Shown: one piece after another, positions 25,558 through 38,370 of the stretch
Numbering within the stretch: the stretch's first letter is position 1
How the letters are laid out: the number at the start of each line of letters is the position of its first letter
Assembly (NCBI GenBank): GCA_014058105.1
Contig: JACGCM010000655.1
Span: 990,001 to 1,054,000 of the forward strand
From: Kingdonia uniflora
Lineage: Eukaryota > Streptophyta > Magnoliopsida > Ranunculales > Circaeasteraceae
Direction of reading: 5' to 3'
DNA: 64,000 nt
Notes under the pieces: model-generated
The model's database searches: none
Seen by the model: only the letters and a program-made list of their open reading frames with translations
Told to the model about the DNA's origin: nothing
Program-made: the position numbers and the translations under genes

Positions 25558-27366
25558 AAGACGAGGGAAGAGAACCCTAGACTTGCGTACGTCGAAGAAG
25601 ATGAGGCTTTAAAAAGCGTAGCTTAGAAGATGCATTGTGAAGTCAACACCACCATCGACTGTGGACCAGTAATCTCGAGAAGAAGTATGGCTAGGTTGAA
25701 TAGGTAGACGAGATCCAAAGCAAGAACTCTGAGTAGAGCGCGAAGGTTATAGCCCAGATCAATCAGATGTAGATTGGTCTAGCAGTTAGGGCCGTCAGCG
25801 ATGCCTTTTTTCTACTTGCTCCTGCTGAGGCGCCACCCATACCGATTTGTCTTTATTAATAGAGAGACAGAGAGTCAAGAACTTACGGTACGTTTCTTCC
25901 ACCTGGGCCATCTGCTTGATCCGGTAAAAAGAGGGTGGAATCCTCTCCCTTAGGCTTCAGACGCTATACTTCTTTTTTTTTCCTCAGACGCTATACTTCT
26001 TATTTGTCTTCCGATCATTTCCGCACTTCAGACGCTATACTTCTTATTTGTCCTCCCATCATTCATAGAGCATGCGGTCGATGTGCACTTCAGATCATTC
26101 ATAAGTGCTTTAAGTAGCTTCGGTACCCTCCACTTCTGTAGCTTAGAGGTAGTTAATGTCTATAGTGCTTTAAGTAGCGTCAGGCTAGTTAGGGTAGCAA
26201 AGCAATGAGTCAAAAGCAAAATAAGGAAGGATCCTAATGAAACTTGCGTACGAAAAGAGCTATTTTTTAAGTTAGGTTGCTAAAGCTATGAAAAGGTAGT
26301 TTAGCAACAGAATAGGTAGGATCCTAAACTACGAGCGAGCGGTGGAAGCTAGCTTTAAAAAGAGGTATGAAGCTGCGACAACAATAGGTAGGATCCTTGA
26401 GCTACGTGAATAGAGATGTTGCGTAAGTATTCTAAAATAAAGTAGGTATCTCCCTTTTGTAGTTTAGGAGCGAAAGGTAGCTAGGTAGCGCTAAGGATAG
26501 GTAGGATCCTAAACTACGAGTTGCTAAAGCTAGGGGTTAAAAGAAAGAAGAAGGTGGAGTGGTTGAGCGTAATGTATATTTTTTTTTGAACTTGCGTACG
26601 CTCAAACTTGCGTACGGTAGCCTAAAGGCTAGCTTTAAATAGAAGACGAGGTATAGCACAGGTAGTAAGCTAGCATCGCTATGGTTGCTGATGTGGCTAT
26701 TGCTATGGTTGCGCATGTGGCTATCGGTTTGGGTAGGGAATGTTGCTATAGGATGGGGCAACCAAGGTAGCAATGGTTAGGGAAGGGTATGGGGACCCCA
26801 AGCTTAGTGGTAGGCTATGGTAAGTGCTATGAAGGCCTATGCAACCTTAGCTATGCTTGTAGAATGTTGCTATAGCGATGGTTGTAGAATGTTGCTTAGC
26901 AATGTGGTAGGTTAGGAATTGGTATGGAGGCCTCTGTTGCATGCCTTACTTAATCGTAGGATTTTTTACCATTGGTTGTTTTCAGTGGTGTTTCTGACAG
27001 CGTTGGCGTAAGCCTTGTTGCTAGCATGTTTAGTGTGACACCGGAAGGATCCTTGCTGTTTTGCTTTAGAAAAAGAAAGAGTAGTAAAGAAAAGGTTTAG
27101 AGGCGCCTCTTTATTTTAAGTAGTTTGTAGTTTGGGGTGCCATCTTCCCTCTCTACGCTTGATCTCGGCCACTTCTAAGCTCAAATAAGAAGATGTCCTT
27201 GTTTTGAACTATCCTCCTTACGGTGATCCTTTGTCTCACCGTACGCAAGTCTTTCAGGTCTTAACCTGTCTCCAAACTACTTGCGTACCTGTAGATGCTG
27301 GCTCTCATTCATGAACGTCTTCAGTTTCTTTCTTTAGCGTTCTAGTCTTTGAAAGGATATCACATA

Positions 27367-27571
27367 GGCCCCCCAAACTACCATTGTGCTATCTAATCGT
27401 CTGTTCTCCTGGTAAAGACATGACAGGTGCACGAGTTTCAATCGGTTAAGCCGCACGACTGACGAACGCTCCAGAAGACATGACAGGTGCACGAGTTTCA
27501 ATAGGGGTTAAGGGCGCTAAAAAAACACATGACCAGGAGAACTGACGATTAGAGAGCACAAAAAAGGGGCC
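27367..27571. mobile_element. MITE-like element with long terminal inverted repeats (possible)
   Basis: Arms 27384-27412 and 27533-27561 are 29 bp and complement each other at 27 positions. Outside them GGCCCC (27367) and GGGGCC (27571) continue the symmetry. The left arm has CCAAACTACCA between GGCCCC and TTGTGC where the right has only an A/T tract, so module C appears to have entered the arm. The interior holds a 28-bp direct repeat, AAGACATGACAGGTGCACGA..., at 27415 and 27475. No coding frame or sure target-site duplication. It could also be a chance-stabilised inverted duplication. Confidence 0.45.
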
Positions 27572-30500
27572 GTTAAGACACGATTATTACTGAAGTAGAG
27601 GGGGGTGCTTCGCAGTGGGTTATACTCAAGAAAAACACTAAGCTAAAGACACATAGGAACAACATTCAAGAACAAACACCTAAAGGTACGGAAAAGAGGA
27701 AAGATTAGGACCCAAAAGGACTACTGAAAGTAGGCCGTCTGGAGAACAGGTCGAATGCAAACCGAAGGTTGGCACAAGAAGTGGCGGGGAGTAGTGTAGT
27801 TGTAGTTGTAGTTTAGGGGCGGGAAAAAAGCCAAATAGACCCCCAAACTACAAACTACTTAAAGCCAAAAGCAGGCTAGCTCAAGCTTTCTAAACTACTG
27901 GCAAAAGAGAAAAGCCAAGGATCCTTCCGTTAACCCAAGCTGAAAATCCTAGGTAGGAAGGTTTAAGTTAGGACACTTTTACCTCGGATCAAATCCTACT
28001 TTCTGCAAGGGTTTGGCTAGGTGTGTGCTAAAGCTAGAGTTTGGAAATCCTAGTACTAAATGTAGCCTTACTCAAGATGTAAATAGATCGGCCTATGTTT
28101 CCCTTTCCTAGGTCCAGTAGAGCCCTTGTTCACGCGAGGCATAGGTTATTTGAATTTGACAGACGCTACAAAAAAAGGAGCCGCTTTCACCCAAGCTAAG
28201 ATGTGTCATTAGACATAGCGACTTGCGTACGGCGAAAAAGCATTGGTTCAAGAACGAGTGGATTTTTCCCAAAAAAAAACAAGTCGTGTCTAGTCATTCA
28301 GGCCCATAGGACACTCACCTCTGTGCACCTACCAGTTATATGGGTCTCTACGTACGCAAGTCCCTTTTTTTTGAAACTTGCGTACAGCGTTGCCCTTTTT
28401 TTTTTGGTCTTTTCTGAGCTCGCCTACTAGGAAGGAAGCATCAAAAGCAGACTTGCGGAGAAGACTAGCTAAGCTTTTTCCTGTCTTCGCTCTTCTTGAT
28501 CCTATGCGATGACAAAGACTCCGTCATCCCTTTTCTTTGCGATCCTATTGAAAGGTTGGCTTTTGATGCGCCTCCCGAGATCCTATTGAAGTAGCGTTCT
28601 TCTTTCTCATCGTACGCAAGTCAAAGTCAAAACCAGAAGGAAACTTGCGTACGGCAAAGGCAGACATGCGCGCACACAGCCAACAAAAAAAAAGAGGTGG
28701 TCCACTATACCTACAGAGCGTACAAGACCTGAAGGGAAGAACCAAGACTTTTTCGTACTAGTTCTAGTCGCTTAAAAAAACTACTAGATATCCTTCCTCT
28801 AAACTACTGTTTGTACTGGCTGGCCGTTTGACGCGCTATGTTCTTCCTTTCTGACTGACTCACTGACCCTCCTATAGCTACCGTACCGCTAAAATAAAGG
28901 GATTAGGAGGAAAAAGCCTTGTCTTCTAAACTACCGGTTCACTACGCTTTGGCACAGGTCTATGCACAACTGGACCCCTAAACTACAACTACTCTACAGG
29001 GCTCGGCTTCGCTTTTTCGCTATGTCCACCTCTAATTGCTTCTTTCGTCTAACTGACGCTCTAAGGATCCTTGGCTCCTTTTCCACCGCTTTTCTTTCAA
29101 GTTAGCTCTAAACTGCTCTTTTTGCTTTTCTTTCATTGTTTACCGGCGTACGCAAGTTCCAAAAAAAAACCACACTTGCGTACGTGGAAAATAGGATCCT
29201 AAACTACCTAAGGTCTTTTCCCCACTACAAAAAAGCTTCCACGGGCCATGACCGGCAAGAAAGAAAAGACCGGCGTACGCAAGTTTAAAACACAGCCACT
29301 TTTTTTGAGATCCACCAGCAAGAAATCCCCAACTCTGTTGAGCTCTAGCTATAAACGTTTAGGAAACCTTTCGCTGTACGCAAGTTAACCCAAGAGCTAT
29401 CTTCCTAAAGCTAGCTAACTCACATGAGTGGCGCCTAAATGGTAGTTTAGGAGGCCTGGTAAAAAAAAGACGCAAACGTTCCTAAGCTTTGGCCAGCGCT
29501 AAAAGAAAGCTATAGGTTTTTAAAGCGCTTCTTTTTGTAGCTTAGAAGCAACCATCAGGCTTCTCGCACTAAGGACCAGTGAGTCTTCTAAACTCTTATG
29601 CCACTTTCTATTCTATATGAGCTGGTGAGACCTGTGGGTTATTCTACTTACGCAAAGATGCGGAGAGAAGACACTAAGCAAGGTGGTGTGGATAGCCAAA
29701 TAAGACCTTTTATTTTGGTTAATAAAGCATCGCAAAAAAAAAAAACTCGTAGAAAAAATAGACATTACGCTGAAGACAAGTACAAGTTCGCCAGTAGGCA
29801 GGTGACCTAGTGAGATCTCAAAGGTGGAAAAGAGACGGTGGATAAGAAAGCTGAGAAAAAAAAAAGGTGGAAAAGAGACGGTGGATAAGAAAGCAAGCGA
29901 GGTAGTTTAGAAGCGTAATGTCGCCCCAACATGCCTTCTAAAGGTTCGCATCGCAGGTGACCCAGTGAGATCGCACCGGGAGTCCAGAAAGCAAGCGAGG
30001 TAGTTTAGAAGCGTAATGTCGACTCTATTCCCCAACATGCCTTATTTCGCATCCCAATAGACATTACGGTGACCTAGTTTTCTTTATCTTTCTAGTCAGT
30101 CTAATGCTCCTCTAATTGGTTCCACCGTCCTCTTTTTTTTGAGTCGGAGAAAGGTAACGATGGAAGGAATTTCGTAGCGCTATCTATACTACGTTGATTC
30201 GTAGCGCTATCTATACTACGTTGAAAATAGACATTACGGAGATTCATCCTTTTATTCCTAAGAATAGCCGGATTCTTCATTCCCGGAATCTTCCTTTCGC
30301 ACTAGCCAAAAGCAAGGACTACTAGGCTCCTTACCCCCCATCGGTTAGATCTACCAAAGAATAGCCTACTGGCGGATCGTCTTCTTCTTCACTAGATGGA
30401 GCTGCTACTGCTTTAAAAGCGGGTCGAAAGCCTACTACCTACAACTCACCAAGCATCGCCTACGTCGGAACTAGAGACGAGACCGGAAGAGAATGCGTAG

Positions 30501-32578
30501 ACACATAGGTAGATAGACGAAGCAAGAGTAGTTAGAGAGCCGATAGCTGCTGTCCCATAGCTGGCAAGCAGTTAGAGACAGCAAGCCACATCCTCATGGT
30601 CGAATCATCAAACGGAAGATGAGACTGCTGACATGAGCCATAGAAGCCCTGTACCCAAGCAAGAATATCTTTGCCCGCCGCTGCTTTAAAAGCCATGAGT
30701 GGGATGCCTGGATTAGGGTAGGGGTCTTAACATTTGAAGAAGAGCTGACTATTCTTCTTCATAAGGTGCCCCAAACTACCCACAGACATTACGTAGTTTG
30801 TAGTTTGGATCCTATTTTCCATCATCCACTATTTATCTCTCTGCGTACGCAAGTTGAAGTCGAAGCGTGGAGTTTTTTTCTAAACTACTGATCATCAACC
30901 CGTGTACGTAACCGCCTTATAGAGAATGAAATGAACGCTCTTGTCCATATGGATAGAATGTGTATCGGCTACTATGACTCAACGAGAGAAAAAAAAGAGC
31001 TACGAAGGAAAGAGGAGAGCAAAAGAGAGGCCAAAAGGTTCAGATCATGAAGAATGCGGAATGAATGAACCATATCGACATGAGCTAGTGGCGCTCAGTT
31101 GGGAAAGTAAGACCCGTAGCTAGCCTTCGTTCAAGTGAAGGACAAAAGCAAGTAGGAGAGGGCTTTAAAAAGACTGCCGAGGAGAGGCCGTGCTATGTTG
31201 GTTAGCCTAGACCACTGGATCCCCCTACGTTGATAGGTAGTTTAGGGGTCCTTTCGATACCGTTCTTGGCTTTCTTCGCTTCTTGGGCAGTTCTTCGCCG
31301 CTATTTATATGCTTTTTAAAACCATCGCGCTTCTCTTTTTAAAGCCCTTTGATCATCCAGTTATTCCCTTTCGATCAGCAGGTTATTCCTTGTGATCATC
31401 CAGTTATTCCCTTGCTCACCCGGTGATTCTGACTCTTATTTCACTCTTTTTAAAGCCCTACCACTATAAACATTACCACTACGTGGGAGTGCTGGGCGGG
31501 AGAAGAAGGAAGAACGGCTTAGGTCGCTCCACTATAGATCTATTGCATATCTACGCCAGTCATATGATAAGAACCCGATGGCGCGCATAGCTCAACGCAT
31601 GAAAGTCGTTTTGTCTATCTTCTTTGGCGAACAACTAGACCGGGAGCTCCTCTTTCTTTACTTTGGCTTTGGGTGGGTCAGGTGAGTGATCTGTGGTGTC
31701 TATGAAACTTCTCCGAGTGATCCGTGGTGTCTATGAAACTTCTCCACAGGTCGAAGAGTATGCGCAGGAATGGGATCTATAGCCAAACGTACTACAGAAA
31801 TTCTTCTACCAACGTGCGTTTAGCGACCTAGCCTAGGAGCTCTTGAAACCTGACCTAGATAGCCTTAAAGTAGCTAGAGAGCGCTAGTGGTCTATAGACA
31901 AACCCTTTTAAACTAGGACCAAATAAGCGATCCTTTCATAGAGAGTTCTTGTTCTATCCTTCCTAAGCGCATTTCGCTTTAGCAAGATAGCTCGTTCGTC
32001 AGTCAGCGGCTATAGACCATTCATCAAGCTGGGGGTTTAAAAGTAGAACTAGAGCAAGGATCCTTAGGGGAGTGCTCTCCAAAACTACAGCGCTCTCTGG
32101 CGCGAAATCGGTCGAAAGACCTTTCTTAGCGCGTTGCGTGATTCTCTCAGATCATAGAATGAGGGTTTCGCTTCTAGTAGAGTTGATTAGAACTCCGTTA
32201 GCTTTAGCATCCTAGCTCCAGAAAGGAGTAGCCTTTTGCCGAGGTCTATAGCTATGTCTTATCCATTCTAACTAGATTATACAGGAGCTATAGCTATGTC
32301 TTATCCATTCTAACTAGATTATATAGGAGCTATGCAGCTAGTAGTTTAGGGAGCGAGAAAGACTTGAATGTGACTGCCGTAGTTTGGACGACTGACGGGG
32401 AATGCGACTGACGTAGTTTGGACGACTGACTAGGACTACTCTGGGGGAATGCGACTGAAGAGGACTAAAAACGGGGAATGCGACTGACTAGGACTATAGA
32501 AAGTGGCGATGTGCGTAGGACTAAAAACGGGGAATGCGACTGACTAGGACTATAGAAAGTGGCGATGTGCAACTGAGT
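27572..32578. other. Spacer, modest repeat density
   Basis: Holds pairs around GTGGAAAAGAGACGGTGGAT at 29824/29867, CGTAGCGCTATCTATACTAC at 30173/30200, GATCATCCAGTTATTCCC at 31352-31413, and GTGATC-GTGGTGTCTATGAA at 31687-31746. 32242-32340 has two copies of GCTATGTCTTATCCATTCTA. 32370-32575 is an array of GGGGAATGCGACTGAC units. Module A is almost absent from 30870 to 33150. No gene recognised. Confidence 0.6.
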
Positions 32579-32851
32579 GTGTCTACCATCCTTCTGGCCC
32601 AGAAAAGAAAGAGAAGGCTGCTTTTTTAACTACACGAAAACCACGCGTCCTAGAACTCCTATCGCGGCTATATAGTCATAGTGAAGCGACCAAGGCTTTT
32701 TCAAACTTCAATTGAGGTCAACTTCTTTTGGGAGGAGTGTTAAGCTTGGGGGGCCGGCCCAAGACTTGAGTCGTTGATACATATGGGTGAGCGAGAAGGA
32801 AAGATGAGGCCTAAACTACGAAGCCTTGTGCGCTAAGGATAGAATGGGTAA
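32579..32851. repeat. Dispersed repeat R1, copy a (partner 38113-38370)
   Basis: Shares long stretches with 38113-38370 in the same order: CATCCTTCTGGCCCAGAAAA near the start, GCGACCAAGGCTTTTT, GGGGCCGGCCCAAGACT in the middle, GAGTCGTTGATACATATG, and GAAGCCTTGTGC...AGAATGGGTAA at the end. The copies have diverged by substitutions and indels, so the duplication is fairly old. Confidence 0.9.
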
Positions 32852-35800
32852 AGAAGGAGAAGGTATCGCCCAGTGGTCTCAAACTACGAAGCTAGGACAA
32901 GGTCTAAAAAAACAAGTGGTCTTAAACTACGACCTTGAAGCTAAGGACTTCAATATGGCTTCTTTAAAAGGGGAAAGAAGGTAGCCGTACGTAAGTTTAA
33001 AGAGGTACAAAGGAAAAGAAGCTTTCTAAACTACTAGAATAGTTTGATTAAAGAAAAGAGTTATTTTTTGTAGTTGTAGTTTGGAGGCAAAGAATAGAAA
33101 AAGGGTTAGGCCCCTAACTACTCCTCAAGCCAAAGGGAACCGGAACTGCTTAGAGACTTGCGTACGGTGTTTTCCATAAATTCTGTTATCAAATTTGGAG
33201 GCTTTGTAGAAGAGGTTTAGAGAGCGCACGTCTATGTATATAGAAGGGGTGGGAGTCAGGGAGTTGCTAAAGCTACAAACTTTGGAGGCTAGGCTACTCT
33301 TAGAGAAGGTATCGCCCTCGCCCTGTGGTCTCAGAAGCTAGGACAAGGTATCGCGCAGTGGTCTCAGAAGCTAGGACTTCGATAGGGCTTCCTGGGGGAA
33401 AGAAGAAGAAGGTCTCTAAACTACTTAAAGCCATGCTTTGTCTTTCTTGGACATGCACATGATCGAAGTCCCATCTGTCCCCCTTAAAAAAAAGGAGAGT
33501 GACGTCAGAACGAAAAGAGAGTGACGTCATGCCTCTAACGTAGGGGCGTCTGATCAGACATAGGCGCGAGCAAGGAGCAAGGGATATGAAATGGAAAAGG
33601 TGTCATCGAGAAGGGATCTAGCGAGGGTTTCCGCTCAACTCTACTATGCCTTCTCCACTCTACTATGCCTTGGGGTCAATGATCAGATGTCAATGATCAC
33701 ATCTCTATAGGTCAGCTTCTGGTCCACTATTGAAGGTCCAGTTCTCAGTCCCTACCAGTGGGCTATTCTTTATAAGGGTTCTAAAAGCGCTTTGAGTCCC
33801 TCTTCAGGGTTTCAGGCAGAAAGAAAGAAAGCCCCAGCTACGGCGACCTTGAGCAGGAGTCCTTGCCTTTCCATTCCGAAGACTAGGTCGAAAGTGTCTA
33901 TGGATGTGTCCAAACTTTGGAGATGGAGGTAGTTTAGAAGCGTCAGCATTTATTTCAAGCGTCAACAAAGCGTCAGCAATGGTCTATCAGCCTCTTCCGA
34001 GTTTCGCTACGCCCGAGACGCAAAGGTAGTTTAAAGCGCGTAGTTAGAGGTCAGATGCTTTTTTTTTGAAGTGAGGCAGGCCTAGGACCTAATTGTATCC
34101 TGCAATGGGCGACTTCGAGGCCCTTCGCTTTTGAGGTATCGCTATTTAGTTTAGAGAGGCCCTTTTCAAAAAAGAAAGAATAGCCCTTTAATAGAAGACG
34201 AGGAAAGAAAGAGTTCGTAGTTTAGTAGCTTTCCTCTAAAAAAACCAGCGTAGTTTATAAACCCATCGTAGCTCTAACAGATTCTTTAATCCGCGTACGC
34301 AAGTTTTCTTTAATTACTCTTTTCTTTAATCCTTAAAAAGCCCAGCAATCAAGATGAGTCGTCCTAAACTCTTAGACGCCCTTCCCTTAGTCTTGACTTT
34401 GCATCCTTCTTTCCCGAGCCTTTTGCATCCTTCTTTCCCGAGCCTTTTGATTCTAAGGTGTCGCCCGCGCTATCGGGTTAGAGGCCCAAAAAAAACTAAT
34501 GCTCATGCACCCAAGGTAGATGTCTAGATGTCCATGCCTAACGCTCAATGCTCGTGCACCCAAGGTAGATGGCTAGATGTCCGTGGCCTAACGCTCAATG
34601 CTCATTCGCACCCCAAAAAAAACGATCTCTATTCTTTCATTCTCAATGACGCTTATCTAGGCTCATTCCGAAAATAGATAGGCTTGTTCTACTGCTTGTC
34701 TTTACTCTTAGTTTCTACGGCGCTTCTGACTCCTTCTTGGCCTACGGGAACCTACCCACTACAGTACAGAGATTGGTTCACCGTACGCAAGTCCGTTCTA
34801 CTGCTAGTGCTAGATTGGTTCACCGTACGCAAGTCCGTTCTACTGCTAGATTGGTTCACCGTACGCAAGTCCGTTCTACTGCTAACCGTTGGAGCCTTTG
34901 TGCGTTGACGATGTCTCAGCAAATAGCGTTGTCCTAAGGTTTTCTAGTCCTCTTGGCTTCTCTTTTATCTACTGCTTGTCTTGACTCTAGTGACCGCTAA
35001 TAGAATATATAGGCTAAAACACAGAGGCTAAGCATGTAAAAAATGACCTATTTTACATGTAAGGATGTGAGAACTGCGCTTTAAACTACCTTTGCGTCTC
35101 ATCTTGCTGCTTTCCTCGTACGCAAGTTCTCTTAAAAACGCGTTGTTTTAGTAGTTGTAGTTTGGAAGCCTCATTCTTCAGATCAAGAGCCAGATGAGTA
35201 AGCAATGACTCTATACTGGGCTAGACGGAGAATTCCACCTACGCAACTTTAGCTATAGGAAAAGGACCCGTCTACTATGGGCTATCCTAGCAAGTGGTCC
35301 GTGGTCTAAACTACTTAAAAAACCAATAGGAATATGAGCTACGATATGATGTTGACGCCTAGTCTTGCTGGTAGTAGTTTAGGATGTCCTGTTCTAGTCG
35401 TATAGGCTTATGCTCTCCTTCTCCTTAGTCTATAGCAGCGGCAAGGAGCTGGCGGCCACACTCACTATCTCTTTTCGTGTTCACAGAGGCGCCTTTGTCT
35501 TTATCGGCAGGTATTTTTTTTCGGTAAGCCTCATTTTTTTCGGGGGCTATTTCTTGCTTCTAGTACCCTTAAATTGATTGCTTAGTGTGGGACTCAAAAG
35601 CGTCTTGCCTTCTAGAGCCAGTTACTCCGTACGCAAGTCAAAACCTATTTAAAATAGCTCCTTAACTACGCAATCCTATAGACTACCACTATGAAAGAAG
35701 GATCCTAAACTACGCAGGGGTAGGGGGGAAAGGCCTCGGGCGCAGCTACCTAATATAGTATAGAGAGGATTAAAGACAAAGACTGTGCTACCAAAAAAAA

Positions 35801-38112
35801 GACGCTACTATAGACATTACCATTCACTATTTATCTGAACCTAGAGCCGAAAATGCACTGATGCCCACGCTTTCGCGATCCTTTTCTGAGCTTGCGCAAG
35901 CTCAGACCTAGTAGGCCGGGCATCGGCAAAGACAAAAAGCGCTGATCAACGTAGTTTAGACCTTCTGACACGTCTTTTTGAGAGGTCTAAACTACAAAAA
36001 AACCATCTCCTCGTACGCAAGTAGTAGAATAGTCTCGTCTCCCCTCTTTTAAACCGGGACTTGCGTACAAGGAAAGAAAGTCGTGGCGGAATGCATGCCA
36101 GAAGGGAGCGAACTTGCGTACGGGAAGACTTGCGTACGCGTATTAAAGAAAATAGCGAACTTGCGTACGGGAAGAGTGGATTAAAGAAAATAGGGTAGAT
36201 AAATCTGATCCTTTCTTTTGGCCAAGCCTCTAACGACTATAGACACGGGTAGTTACGGAAGCGCTAGTCAAAAATAGACATTACGGTGAGAAGATAGGGG
36301 TGTGCTACAAGGGGGTGTGCTGCAGGTTAAGCGGGGGAAAGAGAGACAAGAAGACGAAGCCACCCAAGAAGAAAGAGTTTAGGAGCTAGAGTTCGATCTT
36401 CAGGGATGGGAATTTGATGACCAGAGAGCGCGGGCCCTCAAAAAAGGGAAGGAGGCTAGGTCTAAACCACTTATACAAGAGATGAGCAATGCAAGAGAGT
36501 AGAAGTCAGCGCCAGCCAATCTCCGTACGCAAGTGTACCGGCATCCCCCCCCCAAAAAAACCTAGTTCACACGGAACCTTTAGAGAGAGCGGCGTAATAG
36601 AAAGAGGGCAAGATAAGGTAGGTATTGAGTTAGCAACTAGATAAGAGTTGTAGCCTTTAAAAGAAGGCAGTTTGGAGACAGAAAAAAGCGATGAAAGAAA
36701 ATCAGCAGGTAGTGGTTACTAGCAGCATATGAACGCGCCGAATGTCTATAGTGCTTTAAGCATTAAAGAGCATTAAAGAAAAGAGGTGGGATTCGAAGGA
36801 CCGGTGCCAGAAAGATCATGAGCAAGAATGCCAAGACAATCCAACCGGTCAAAAGGGCAGACGAGTCCCCGAGGAAAAGAAAGGCGAAGCCTAGTTAAAG
36901 TAGTTTAGGAGTCAACTTGCGTACTTTTTGTTGAAAAAAGCAAAGGGCGCTCTAAAACTACGCTACAAAGGGTTAAAGAAAGGCGAAGCCGGGCCCATTG
37001 AAGGATAGAATGTCAACCAGAAGGAAGCGAACTTGCGTACGGAGAAAGAAGAAAGGTGAAGCCGGACCCCAGGAATGTCAACCATAGGGGAGAGCTATAG
37101 CTAGAGTGAAGAAGCTTCCTAGTGAAGAAGCGTCACTTGCGTACGTAGAGTCTTGGTCTGTGTTTTGGAGCTCCCTAGTGAAGAAGCCCTAGTTGGAAAG
37201 TAGAATGTGAAAGCGACTTGCGTACGGTGAGAATTCTCTTTTTTTTTTTTTTTACTGTTTTACTGGTAGAGTGGATCACCTAGAATAGGGTCCAAAGGAG
37301 GGTGAACCTAAAGCTCCTCCGGGCCGAGAAGAAGCCGGCGAACTCAAGGACAGAGGAGACAGCGAGCCAACTATGATAGTAGATTCGTGATTCTTCCAAA
37401 GAGCCCTTTAAAAATAGGTAGAGTAGTTGTAGGTAGCTTTTGGAGGCAGTTTTTTTAGGACCAGGACTATAAAGTAATAGTTGGAGTGCTTCTTCTGTTG
37501 CTGAAGAACTGCGAAAGAAGAAAGAATTTGGCTTGGTTGGTGCGAAGGAAGGAGAGCTTGAGCTTGAACGAGATGAGCGCAGATAGGTGAGAACGCTATA
37601 CCAAGACGAGACTAGCTGAATAGGGTAGTCAAAAAATGAGACAGACCAGAAGGTAGGAAGAGAGAGTGGGTGAAATGCATGCAGAAGTCGGTCTCTAACA
37701 CACCCCCCAAAAAGCCCTAGCCAGGGAAGGGGTGAGACTTGCGTACGCAGAAAGATATGAGCAATCAAGGCCCTCTTGTAGCGGCTACTAGAAGTCTAGT
37801 CCTACTAGATAAGGCACCCACTCCCTTTTTTAGACCGAGACTTTCTCTGGGATGACAATGTCAAAAGGATTCCTTAGCCCTTATTTAACGTACGCAAGTC
37901 CAAACTACAAACTACTAAAGCCCTTTGAAAAAGCCTAGTGTAGGAAGGGGAGAGCTTGAGCTTGAACGAGATGAGCGCACAGATAGGTAGGAGTGCCACA
38001 TGCTTTCTTGGGAATGTGACTGACTAGTTTATTTTCTTGGGAATGTGGCTGACTAGTTTCTATAGTCCTAAGAAGAAAGTATAAAGTTGAGATGAAAAAG
38101 CGTTGACGCAAC
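32852..38112. other. Spacer between the R1 copies
   Basis: Includes repeated AGGTATCGC-CAGTGGTCTCA units at 32865-32960 and 33305-33385, an ATGTCTAGATGTCC-type array at 34500-34610, the 36-bp array at 34770, and a GAGCTTGAGCTTGAACGAGA pair at 37555/37950. An A/T tract lies at 37230-37260. The minus frame 37280-37768 (162 codons) begins with module sequence and is not recognised. Confidence 0.6.
34770..34883. repeat. 36-bp unit, three copies, each with module A
   Basis: Unit AGATTGGTTCACCGTACGCA-AGTCCGTTCTACTGCT at 34770, 34812 and 34848. A 6-bp spacer (AGTGCT) separates copies one and two, while two and three abut. Identical units point to recent duplication. Confidence 0.92.
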
Positions 38113-38370
38113 GTGTCTATCATCCTTCTGGCCCAGAAAAGAAAGAGAAGGCTGCTTTTTTAACTACGCGAAAACCAAGCGTCCGTCACTCCCAACTGTT
38201 CGCGGCTACATAGCGAAGCGACCAAGGCTTTTTGAAATAGGTCAACTTCGCGTGACAGGAGTGACGTAGGGGCCGGCCCAAGACTGGAGTCGTTGATACA
38301 TATGCGTGGGCGAGAAGGAAAGATGAGGACTAAACTACGAAGCCTTGTGCTCTAAGCATAGAATGGGTAA
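38113..38370. repeat. Dispersed repeat R1, copy b (partner 32579-32851)
   Basis: Same orientation as copy a, slightly shorter, with changes in the central part. Both copies contain TGCTTTTTTAACTAC and are followed by GTAGTTT- or GGTCT-rich sequence. No open frame is kept between copies. Confidence 0.9.

Larger units (their letters stand above)
21000..27366. other. Spacer with mosaic repeats
   Basis: Includes a 39-bp pair around TTCACCGACACGCAGCTAGC at 21860-21938, ATCTATGAGTTATGCTTTAG units at 22418, 22466 and (variant) 22917, three blocks of GAGTCAATTAGAGCTAGAAA at 25219, 25421 and 25524, and three TTCAGACGCTATACTTCTT units at 25957-26060. From 26680 to 26930 it is GGTTGCT/GTGGCTAT-rich low-complexity sequence. 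No gene recognised. Confidence 0.6.

Noticed and set aside
26680..26930. GGTTGCT/GTGGCTAT-rich stretch as a possible minisatellite
   Set aside because: Units are too irregular in length and sequence to define a repeat period by eye.
27990..28012. tRNA T-arm-like CGGATCAAATCCTACTTTC
   Set aside because: No anticodon or acceptor arms could be found upstream in the right spacing.
34770..34883. CRISPR-like regular repeats (also 57672-57776)
   Set aside because: Units abut or have one 6-bp gap, with no unique spacers; these are tandem repeats in a plant mitochondrial setting.
37280..37768. 162-codon minus frame, longest outside nad4
   Set aside because: Ser-rich low-complexity translation that begins in a module A copy; nothing recognisable.
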